Source: Agromyces ramosus
GTDB lineage: Bacteria > Actinomycetota > Actinomycetes > Actinomycetales > Microbacteriaceae
NCBI RefSeq assembly: GCF_030817175.1
Contig: NZ_JAUSYY010000001.1
Coordinates: 62,001 to 126,000, forward strand
DNA length: 64,000 bases
Direction: 5' to 3'
Both the position numbers and the translations under genes were made by a program. Below, one piece after another: positions 57,299 through 64,000 of the stretch (positions are counted from its first letter, which is position 1; the number at the start of each line of letters is the position of its first letter). Below the pieces are notes generated by a model. The model ran no database searches. It was not told the DNA's origin and saw only the letters and a list, made by a program, of their open reading frames with translations.

Positions 57299-58832
57299 GG
57301 TGGGTTCCCTCAGTCATCGTCGCACGCTGACCCGGCTCGACGACGGCGAACTGCCCCATCATCCCCTGGTCCTCGTGCCACAGCAGGTGGCAGTGGTACA
57401 TGTACGGCGTGTCGGGATCGGAGTAGTCCTCGAAGCGCATCAGGAGCTCGTACTCGGTCTCGGGCTCGGTGAAGATCGTGTCCTTCCAGCCGGCGAGCTC
57501 GGGCGGCGGCGCAGCGCCGTCGATGGAGGCGACGCGAAACTGCACGTCGTGCACGTGGAAGCTGTGCGGCACCGAGGTCGCGTTCTCGACCACCCAGCGC
57601 TCGAGGGTGCCGACCGTGACGGTCTCATCGATGCGGCCCATGTCCATCGCCTCGCCGTTGATCTCGAAGCTGTCGTTCAGTTCGAACGTGCGGGTCGTCA
57701 CGACCTCGGCCTCGTCGAAGGCCGGGATGCTGTTCAACTGCTCGGGCACTGCCGGGGCCGGGTCGAGCTCGTCGGCCGCACGCACCTGAAGTACGTCGAA
57801 CGAATCCGTGCCGCCGTTCGTCGCAGCGACGGGTCCCACGAGCGCGGCGATCTCGGGGGTCATCCGCGACTGCAGGACGACCTCCTCGCCGGGCGTGACG
57901 CGCAGGAGCACTTCGGCCCGCTCCCCCGGTGACAGCCGCACGTGGTCGAGCTCGACGGGTGCTTCGAGGAGGCCGCCATCGGTGCCGATGAGCTCCATCG
58001 GCCGGCCATCGCTCCAGGCGAAGGCGTAGCTGCGCGCCGTCGACGCGTTCAGGAGCCGGAGGCGCACGACCTCGTCGTGGACGTCGAGGTAGGGGCCGCG
58101 CGTTCCGTTGACGATGAGCTCGTCGCCGAGTCCGCCCGCGTACCCGCGCGGGTTCGCCTCCTGCTCGCCCTCAGCCGAGAACCCGGTGTCCTGGACGATG
58201 ACCGGCACGTCGTCGACCCCGTACTCGCGCGGCAGTGCGAGCGCGGCCTCGGCGTCGTCCTGTACGAGGAACATGCCCGCGAGCCCGCGGGAGACGTGGT
58301 CTTCGGTCTCGCCGTGAGGGTGCGGGTGGTACCAGAGCGTCGCGGCCTGCTGGTCGATGTCCCATTCGGGCGACCATGAGCCGCCCGGCTCGACCATCTG
58401 GTGCGGCCCGCCGTCCATTTCGGCGGGCAGGTGCATGCCGTGCCAGTGCACGGTCGTGGGCTCGTCGAGCGAGTTCGTCATGTCGACCCGCACGTGCTCG
58501 CCGCGCTTCGCGACGATGGTCGGGCCGAGGTAGCGGCCGTTGAAGCCCCAGGTGTCGCTCGACTCCCCGGGTTCGAACTCGGTCGCGCCGGCCTGGGCGT
58601 CGAGGGCGAAGACCCGGGTGCCGTCGGCGTCGACGGTCGACTCGGCGAGCGGAGGGATCGCGAGGGGCTTGTCGAAGTCGACCTTGCCGATCGTCGAGAC
58701 CTGGCCGGGGCCGGCGATGCCGCAGCCGGCGAAGGCCACGGCGATGAGGCCGCCGGCGGCGACTGCGGCGAGGGCGCTGAGCGTCGCCCGCGGGCGACGG
58801 AGACGAGAGGTATGGGTGCGTGCTTCAGGCAT
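57288..58832 (-). CDS. Multicopper oxidase lipoprotein
   Basis: A 514-residue exported copper oxidase. The signal ends AVAFAGCGIAG with Cys37 as likely lipid site. Copper ligands are complete: HWHG (129-132), WYHPHPHGE (H169, H171, H173), HSFHVHDVQF and HCHLLWHEDQGMM with the axial Met. It probably oxidises Cu(I), Fe(II) or phenolics on the outer face of the membrane. ATG 58832 is chosen with GGAAGC nearby. It overlaps the histidine-kinase gene, so the three form an operon. Confidence 0.93.
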   Translation of the reverse strand: MPEARTHTSRLRRPRATLSALAAVAAGGLIAVAFAGCGIAGPGQVSTIGKVDFDKPLAIPPLAESTVDADGTRVFALDAQAGATEFEPGESSDTWGFNGRYLGPTIVAKRGEHVRVDMTNSLDEPTTVHWHGMHLPAEMDGGPHQMVEPGGSWSPEWDIDQQAATLWYHPHPHGETEDHVSRGLAGMFLVQDDAEAALALPREYGVDDVPVIVQDTGFSAEGEQEANPRGYAGGLGDELIVNGTRGPYLDVHDEVVRLRLLNASTARSYAFAWSDGRPMELIGTDGGLLEAPVELDHVRLSPGERAEVLLRVTPGEEVVLQSRMTPEIAALVGPVAATNGGTDSFDVLQVRAADELDPAPAVPEQLNSIPAFDEAEVVTTRTFELNDSFEINGEAMDMGRIDETVTVGTLERWVVENATSVPHSFHVHDVQFRVASIDGAAPPPELAGWKDTIFTEPETEYELLMRFEDYSDPDTPYMYHCHLLWHEDQGMMGQFAVVEPGQRATMTEGTHHEH

Positions 58833-58890
58833 GCTTCCAGCCTCGTGAGCGCGGCTGGGCCGCCACAGCCGGTGGGCAGCCGGATCGGGT

Positions 58891-58906
58891 CGGGGGTTTT
58901 CCCCCG
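58891..58906 (-). terminator. Hairpin after amidohydrolase
   Basis: CGGGGG-TTTT-CCCCCG, a 6-bp stem, 5 bases after the amidohydrolase stop and before the oxidase start. A weak terminator candidate. Confidence 0.4.
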
Positions 58907-58911
58907 AAGTC

Positions 58912-60405
58912 TCAGCGCGCGTCGTGCGTGAAGCGGCCTGCGAGCAGCGTCGCCGCGACGGGCATCGTGCGAAGGTCGTCGGCGGATGCCGCGAGCGGAT
59001 CGAGCTCGACGATGGCGAGATCGGCCGGGGCTCCGGACCGGACCACTGCTCCCCGACCACCGGTGGATGCGACCAGCGCGGCACGCGCCTCGATCGCCTG
59101 CTCGGGATGCCACGGCTCGCGCCCGTCGCGGGCGCGGCCGACCGCCGCGGAGATCGCGACCCAGGGGTCGAGCGGCGCCACCGGCGCGTCGGAGCCGAGG
59201 GCGAGCTCGACGCCGGCCGCCGCGAGGTCGGCCAGCATGAAGGCGCGGTCGGTGCGTCCGGCCCAATAGCGGTCGGCGACGTCGCGGTCGTCCATCGCGT
59301 GCTCGGGCTGCACGCTCGCGACGACGCCGAGTTGCGCGAAGCGGGCGACGTCTTCCCTGCGCAGCAGCTGGGCGTGCTCGATCGAGCCGCTGCATCCGAC
59401 CGCCTCGAACGCGTCGAGCACTCGAGCGTTGGCCCGGTCGCCGATCGCGTGCACCGCCGGGGCGATGCCGGCCTCGTGCGCGCGGCGCATGAGCGGCACG
59501 AGCTCGTCGTACGACACGGTCGCGAGGCCGTAGGGGTGCTCGTCGGGCGCCAGGCCCGGGTACGGGTCGAAGCACCACGCGGTGCGGGTGTTCAGGGAGC
59601 CGTCGGTGATGACCTTGTAGGCGCCGACGGTGACGAGGCCGTCGGTGCCGGGAACGACCTCGCCGGTACGAAGGCCCTCGGCGATCGCCCGATCGAGATG
59701 CTGCGTATAGATGCCGAACGACACGCGCAGCGAACGGAGGCCCGAGCCCACGCGCCGCACCCAGTCGTCGCGATTCCAGCGCATCTCGTAGTCGACGATG
59801 CCGACCACGCCGCGAGCCGCCGCGCGTGCGGCGGCCTCGGCCACCCATTCGTCGAGCACGTCGTCGGCGACGTCATCGATCGCGCGAACGAGGCGGAAGC
59901 AGTCGTCTTCACGGAGCAGCCCGCTCGCGCCCGCGAGCTGCTCGACGCCGTGGCGGCGGACCGCGGCCGAGTTCAGCCAGCACGCGTGCAGGTCGGCCGC
60001 GACGAGCACGACCGGCACGTCGCCCGAGACCGCATCGAGCACGGCGCGAGTCGGGGCATCGGTCCACAGCCCGTCGCGGTAGCCGAACCCGATCACCTCG
60101 GCGTCGCCACGGTCGACGGATGCCGCGACAAGCGCCGCGACCGCCGCCGCCGAGTCGGCGCCCGCCAGGTCGAGCCTGCGCGACACCATCGCCCATTGCG
60201 AGGCGTGCACGTGGCGGTCGTGGAGCCCTGGGATCACCCAGCGACCCTCGACGTCGATGTCGCGAACGGCGACGGATGCCCCGTCGCGAGGCGGTGCGGC
60301 GCCCGCAGGCGTGATCGCCGCGACGATCCCACCGGCCACGTGCACGTCGACGAGCCCCTCGACGCCGGGCAGCCGCGCCGACGTGAGGCGCACGTCGCCG
60401 TTCAC
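58912..60405 (-). CDS. Amidohydrolase family 3 (YtcJ-like)
   Basis: A 497-residue metal-dependent hydrolase with a small beta-sandwich and a TIM barrel. Metal-ligand motif 1 is GLHDRHVHASQW (HxH). A lysine is in TVGAYKVITDGSLNTRTA, histidines in AVHAIGDRAN and SGSIEHAQLL, and the Asp in LALGSDAPVAPLDPW. Substrate is unknown. Its start overlaps the PaiB-like gene by 4 bases. Confidence 0.92.
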   Translation of the reverse strand: MNGDVRLTSARLPGVEGLVDVHVAGGIVAAITPAGAAPPRDGASVAVRDIDVEGRWVIPGLHDRHVHASQWAMVSRRLDLAGADSAAAVAALVAASVDRGDAEVIGFGYRDGLWTDAPTRAVLDAVSGDVPVVLVAADLHACWLNSAAVRRHGVEQLAGASGLLREDDCFRLVRAIDDVADDVLDEWVAEAAARAAARGVVGIVDYEMRWNRDDWVRRVGSGLRSLRVSFGIYTQHLDRAIAEGLRTGEVVPGTDGLVTVGAYKVITDGSLNTRTAWCFDPYPGLAPDEHPYGLATVSYDELVPLMRRAHEAGIAPAVHAIGDRANARVLDAFEAVGCSGSIEHAQLLRREDVARFAQLGVVASVQPEHAMDDRDVADRYWAGRTDRAFMLADLAAAGVELALGSDAPVAPLDPWVAISAAVGRARDGREPWHPEQAIEARAALVASTGGRGAVVRSGAPADLAIVELDPLAASADDLRTMPVAATLLAGRFTHDAR

Positions 60406-61064
60406 GCGCCGGCCGCCGAGTTCGCCCGCGCCGCTCGCAGCGCCTCATGCGTTCGCCGCATCTCCGCGGCGAGCGCGGGACTCGCGTACGGGCCATCGCC
60501 CTCGAGTTCGTCGATGATGCGGTCGACCGTCTCAACCGGTCGGTTCTGGCTCATCTTGTTCTTCGCCGTGAACCGCGTGATCGGGATGCGCAGTCCGACG
60601 GTGCCCGTCGCGATGCGGTCGGCGTACTCCGAGTTCTCGGCCGTGCCGCGCATGCGGCGAGGCTCGGGCATCGCGTCTTCGAAGTGGTCGACGAGCGACT
60701 CCAGCACGCGCAGGTTCTCGTGGGCGGGGAGCAGCTCGGGCGTGCCGTAGAGGTGCGCGGTGACGAAGTTCCAGGTCGGCACGGCGGGATTCGCGTCGTA
60801 CCAGCCGGGCGAGATGTAGCCGTGCGGGCCCTGCACGATGATCATCACCTCGTGGCGTCCGAGCTCGTGCACGACCTCGTCTGGGCGACCGACGTGCGTG
60901 AGCAGCACGATGCCGTCGGCCTCCTCGTCGAGGAGCACCGGGTAGTGGGATGCCACGAGTCCTGCGGCATCCGTCATGCTCACGATCGTCATCCACGGGT
61001 GCTCGCGGATCAGGCGCTTGATGCCCTCGTCGCTCGCGAGCGTGAAGCTGGGGTTCTGGCGCAT
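60402..61064 (-). CDS. FMN-binding negative transcriptional regulator (PaiB family)
   Basis: A 220-residue protein of the PaiB/FMN-binding split-barrel type: SFTLASDEGIKRLIREHPWM, ASHYPVLLDEEADGIVLLTH, HGYISPGWYDANPAVPTWNF (signature) and KMSQNRP. In Bacillus PaiB is linked to sporulation control; here it more likely acts as a flavin-binding enzyme or regulator. ATG 61064 follows GAAGGA. Confidence 0.9.
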   Translation of the reverse strand: MRQNPSFTLASDEGIKRLIREHPWMTIVSMTDAAGLVASHYPVLLDEEADGIVLLTHVGRPDEVVHELGRHEVMIIVQGPHGYISPGWYDANPAVPTWNFVTAHLYGTPELLPAHENLRVLESLVDHFEDAMPEPRRMRGTAENSEYADRIATGTVGLRIPITRFTAKNKMSQNRPVETVDRIIDELEGDGPYASPALAAEMRRTHEALRAARANSAAGA

Positions 61065-61089
61065 GCGATTCCTTCGGCGGGCGGGTGGT

Positions 61090-62094
61090 TCAGGCCTGGC
61101 AGTAGGGGCACCAGTAGAGCTTTCGGGCACCCAGTTCCTCGAGCACGATGTTCGTGCCGCACACGCGGCATGGCAGACCCTCGCGCTTGTAGACCCAGTG
61201 CCGGTCGGCCCGGTTGGCGAGCGCCGCGCGATACGCCTCGGGGTCGAGGTCGTCCATGGTCATCATCTGGCCGGTCTCGACGCCGAGGCGGAGGAGCTTG
61301 GCCCAGTCGTGCCACAAGTGGCGAACGTGCTCTTCGGGCACGAGCCGGCCCGGCGTGTGCGGGTTCTGGCGGGCGCGGAAGAGCAGTTCGGCTCGGTACA
61401 CGTTGCCGATGCCGGCGACGACGTTCTGGTCCATGAGGAGCAGCGCGATGGGCGTGGGCTTCTTGGTGACGGATGCCACGAACCGGTCTTCGGCCGCACG
61501 GCCCGCGTCGATGAGGGGGTCGGGGCCAAGCCTCGCGACCACGGCCTCGACCTGGGCAGGGTCGAGCACCTCGCACGCCGTGGGGCCGCGCAGGTCGGCG
61601 CAGATCGTGTCGGTGAGCAGGCGCACGCGGACCTGCCCGACCGGTTCGGGCGGGAACGTCGCGAGGTCGCCACCCTCCTTCTCGGACTCGGACATGCGAA
61701 GACGCGCCTTGCGAGGCGCCCCGATCGAGGTGAGCGAGTTCTCTCCCGCCGTGTCGAACACGACCGCGTCGGGGTTCGGGCCCTCGAGGAACGTGCCCTT
61801 CTGGTTGGTCTGGCCCATGCGGCCGTTCGCCGACGCGATCGTGGCATCCATGCGGATGTCGCCGGCGAAGTCCCATGCGCCGTACATGCCCAGGTGCACG
61901 CGCAGCCACACGTCGCCCTCGAAGCCGAGGAACATCTGCTTGCCCACGGCACGGGCATCGGTCATCCGTCGCCCGTCGATCTCAGCGGCACCCAGGGCGA
62001 ACCGGCCCTGCGGGCTCCACGCGTGCACGACGTGGCCGACGAAGTTGCGCTCGAACTGGCGGGTGATGCGATGGACGGAGTGACCCTCGGGCAT
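61090..62094 (-). CDS. Fpg/Nei family DNA glycosylase
   Basis: Base-excision repair glycosylase/AP lyase of the Nei2 type, 334 residues. The mature N-terminus is PEGHSVHRI (catalytic Pro2 and Glu3). The helix-two-turn-helix has LLLMDQNVVAGIGNVYRAEL. The zinc finger is CRVCG...CPYC near the C-terminus. It removes oxidised pyrimidines. It lies 7 bases after rpiB on the same strand. Confidence 0.95.
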   Translation of the reverse strand: MPEGHSVHRITRQFERNFVGHVVHAWSPQGRFALGAAEIDGRRMTDARAVGKQMFLGFEGDVWLRVHLGMYGAWDFAGDIRMDATIASANGRMGQTNQKGTFLEGPNPDAVVFDTAGENSLTSIGAPRKARLRMSESEKEGGDLATFPPEPVGQVRVRLLTDTICADLRGPTACEVLDPAQVEAVVARLGPDPLIDAGRAAEDRFVASVTKKPTPIALLLMDQNVVAGIGNVYRAELLFRARQNPHTPGRLVPEEHVRHLWHDWAKLLRLGVETGQMMTMDDLDPEAYRAALANRADRHWVYKREGLPCRVCGTNIVLEELGARKLYWCPYCQA

Positions 62095-62101
62095 CGCGCT
62101 G

Positions 62102-62605
62102 CTAGGCCTCGCCGGGGTCGACGTCGACGCCCTTGCCGGTGATGTCGCCGGTCGTCTCGTACTCGGCGAGCTGCGCGATGCGGCGCACGTGCCGCTCGTC
62201 GCCCGAGAACGGCTCGGCGATGAACGCGTCGATGTAGCGGATCGCCTCTTGGACGGTGTGCTGCCTGGCACCGATCGAGATGACGTTGGCGTCGTTGTGC
62301 TCGCGGGCGAGCATCGCGGTGTCCATGCTCCAGACGAGGGCCGCACGGATGCCCCGGACCTTGTTCGCGGCGATCTGCTCGCCGTTGCCCGAGCCGCCGA
62401 ACACGACTCCGAGTGCACGGACGCCCGCAGCCTGGTCGCGTGCGACCCCGAGTGCCGCGTTGATGCAGAACGCCGGGTAGTCGTCGAGCGGGTCGTACTC
62501 GGTGGGGCCGTGGTCGACGACCTCATGACCGCCGTTGGTCAGGTGGTCGACGAGGGTGCGGCTGAACTCGAGGCCGGCGTGGTCGGTCGCGATGTGGATG
62601 CGCAT
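62102..62605 (-). CDS. rpiB: Ribose-5-phosphate isomerase B
   Basis: Interconverts ribose 5-phosphate and ribulose 5-phosphate in the pentose phosphate pathway. The 167 residues start MRIHIATDHAGLEFS. The catalytic loop is VVFGGSGNGEQIAANKVRGI: the E. coli-type Cys is replaced and Glu76 takes its place, as in mycobacterial RpiB. TAGACT (62612-62617) is 6 bases before the ATG and overlaps the stop of the DUF2332 gene, suggesting leaderless translation. Confidence 0.96.
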   Translation of the reverse strand: MRIHIATDHAGLEFSRTLVDHLTNGGHEVVDHGPTEYDPLDDYPAFCINAALGVARDQAAGVRALGVVFGGSGNGEQIAANKVRGIRAALVWSMDTAMLAREHNDANVISIGARQHTVQEAIRYIDAFIAEPFSGDERHVRRIAQLAEYETTGDITGKGVDVDPGEA

Positions 62606-62614
62606 GCGCCAAGT

Positions 62615-63607
62615 CTAGGGATTCGGCACCCACCGGAGGGCGCGTCCATGCGGCTGCGCCCACGCGAGCTGCTCGCCGTCGAGGGCGAGCACGAGATCGG
62701 AGCTGTCGTTCGGCACATCGTCGCGCACGCGGATGCCGCGAATGACGGTTCGGCCTTCGGCTGACAGCCAGTGGCCGGGCAGGTCGCGCACCTGCCGGAC
62801 GAAGTCTCCGCGACCGGCCTCGTCGAGGTACATGAGCACGGCGGTGTGGAAGACGACGAGCGTGGCATCGGACGGCGCGGACGCGGCGAGCGCGGCGAGC
62901 TGCTCGTTGAGGTCGCCGCTGACGAGGCGGGGCGGGTCTTGCGCGGCGATCGCGGCGGCCATGCGGAGCCTGGCGCGACGATCGTCGTGCTCGGGCCAGA
63001 CGAGGGCGTCGAGCCAGTCGACGTCGGCCGGCGAGCGCACGTCGAGGGGGCTGAGGTCGATGCCCGCACGCCAGACGATCTCAGGAAGGTGCGGCGGCAC
63101 GGGTGCGGGCGTGTCGCCGAGGAGGGTGCACTCGAGGACGACAGGGCTGGGCCCGTCGGCCGGGTCGAGCGGTTCGCGTCCTGAATAGCGGTAGCTGTAA
63201 CGGTCGGGGTAGAGGCAGAGTCCGGCCGAGGCGCCGACCTCGAGCAGTGCGATCGGTCCCTCGATGCCGCCGAGCACGGGAACGTGCAGTGCACAGCGGG
63301 CGGCCTCGTTCGTCTGCGTCGCGTGGGTGAGCGCGACCTCGCGCACCTCGCTCCAGTGCTCGGCGAGCCAGCCGGCGAACGCCGGATACGGACCGGGCTG
63401 CGCTCCGAGCAGGCGCGCGGCCGAGAAGACGAGGTTCGGTTGGCGCTTCGGCGACGGCAACTCGTCGATGAGCGCCAGCGTCGTGGCATCCGTCGCGACT
63501 CCGGCTGCCCAGGCCTCATAGGTGGCGGACATGCCGCGCGCCTCGACCTCGGCGAACGAGCGATACCGGTCGGCCGTCGCAGCCGACGCATCCGTGCTGG
63601 TGACCAT
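62615..63607 (-). CDS. DUF2332 domain protein
   Basis: A 330-residue DUF2332 protein with YPAFAGWLAEHWSEVREVAL, LLEVGASAGLCLYPDRYSYR, which resembles a methyltransferase-type glycine-rich loop, and ATLVVFHTAVLMYLDEAGRG. No activity is established for the family that I know of. TAGCGT (63614-63619) lies 6 bases before the ATG with no ribosome site. Confidence 0.9.
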   Translation of the reverse strand: MVTSTDASAATADRYRSFAEVEARGMSATYEAWAAGVATDATTLALIDELPSPKRQPNLVFSAARLLGAQPGPYPAFAGWLAEHWSEVREVALTHATQTNEAARCALHVPVLGGIEGPIALLEVGASAGLCLYPDRYSYRYSGREPLDPADGPSPVVLECTLLGDTPAPVPPHLPEIVWRAGIDLSPLDVRSPADVDWLDALVWPEHDDRRARLRMAAAIAAQDPPRLVSGDLNEQLAALAASAPSDATLVVFHTAVLMYLDEAGRGDFVRQVRDLPGHWLSAEGRTVIRGIRVRDDVPNDSSDLVLALDGEQLAWAQPHGRALRWVPNP

Positions 63608-63691
63608 GCGGTCACGCTACTCTGTCGACTCCACCGGCAACGGCTGTTCGCACACAGGTGCTCGGAGGCCTGCAGCCCGTAGAATGCGCGG

Positions 63692-64000
63692 ATGCCCTCC
63701 GCCGACTCCGAATCCGCCAGCGCGCCCATGATCGACGCGCGAGATCTCGAGACGACGCTGCGGGTCCTGGCCACGCTCAGCGAGCTCGACGAGCACGACC
63801 CCGACTTCGAGACCGTGCGCCGGGCGACGGCGAAGATGTTCAAGGCCGTCAAGGTCGCACGCCGCCTCGAGAAGCGGCGAGTCGTGCAGGACGCCGACCG
63901 CGCCGTCATCGCCGCGACGGCGACCGGCGCTCCGACCCGGATCGATGACGAGACGCGCGGCGCAGACCTCATCAGCGGCACCGATGCGCGCACTGCGGGC
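63692..64000 (+). CDS. SDR family oxidoreductase (N-terminal part; 3' end outside window)
   Basis: The frame is open to the window end (103 codons). The N-terminal extension (DLETTLRVLATLSELDEHDP, then DFETVRRATAKMFKAVKVAR and IAATATGAPTRIDDETRGAD) resembles actinobacterial SDR proteins with a helical and zinc-binding region before the Rossmann fold, which would begin beyond the window. TAGAAT (63680-63685) is 6 bases before ATG 63692 with no ribosome site, indicating a leaderless start. Identification rests on the N-terminus only. Confidence 0.65.
   Translation, partial: MPSADSESASAPMIDARDLETTLRVLATLSELDEHDPDFETVRRATAKMFKAVKVARRLEKRRVVQDADRAVIAATATGAPTRIDDETRGADLISGTDARTAG

Overview
The window is high-GC (about 70%) actinobacterial chromosome. 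GTG starts are common, several starts look leaderless, and the gene order (thrS-HIT-pdxST-yebC-ruvCAB-yajC-secDF-rel, dxs/acn/dut/sepH, clpX/clpP2/clpP1/tig) is an actinobacterial core arrangement. Protein content (DUF3000-RNase D, DUF4193, SepH, DUF6504, SCO7613-type membrane protein, paired ClpP) points to the Microbacteriaceae, perhaps Agromyces or a relative. The genus is inference. I see no phage, insertion sequence, CRISPR array or rRNA.

Layout. 0-16.2 kb: a 5'-truncated peptidylprolyl isomerase, a DUF349 protein and an AbiEi-like protein on the + strand face a long minus-strand block: thrS, HIT hydrolase, pdxS, pdxT, DUF1697, yebC, ruvC, ruvA, ruvB, yajC, secD, secF and rel. 16.3-20.2 kb: a hypothetical protein, a secreted beta-helix glycosidase (GH87-like) and a medium-chain reductase. 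20.4-21.1 kb: four tRNA genes (Val-GAC, Cys, Gly-GCC, Val-CAC). 21.1-27.4 kb: VOC protein, solitary MazF-like protein, amtB, zapE, sulfurtransferase, SufE-like protein and an alpha/beta hydrolase. 27.5-32.7 kb: DUF3000, RNase D and a thiolase/multifunctional fatty-acid oxidation pair. 32.8-42.2 kb: dxs, acn and a set of actinobacterial proteins of unknown function around dut and sepH, ending with a small DUF6504 gene under a LexA-like site. 42.2-48.4 kb: BenE transporter and the Clp system with trigger factor and tRNA-Pro. 48.6-55.1 kb: a giant multi-spanning membrane protein, tRNA-Gly(TCC), DUF3467, Dps, a membrane protein and a lipoprotein. 55.2-64 kb: a copper-oxidase lipoprotein with a two-component system, an amidohydrolase, a PaiB-like protein, an Nei-type glycosylase, rpiB, DUF2332 and the start of an SDR oxidoreductase.

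The most informative signals are regulatory. Sites matching GTTCGC-5N-GCG (the ClgR operator) lie upstream of both clpX and clpP1. A GlnR-type four-box operator lies upstream of amtB. A near-consensus LexA site overlaps the promoter of the DUF6504 gene. A 20-bp perfect palindrome lies upstream of aconitase. At least eleven genes have TANNNT placed 6-7 nt before the start codon, the signature of leaderless transcription.

Three genes (DUF349, secD and a histidine kinase) are broken by small indels in short repeats or homopolymers. A fourth (AbiEi-like) may be. Because secD is normally essential and coding quality continues across each break, sequence error is the likeliest cause.
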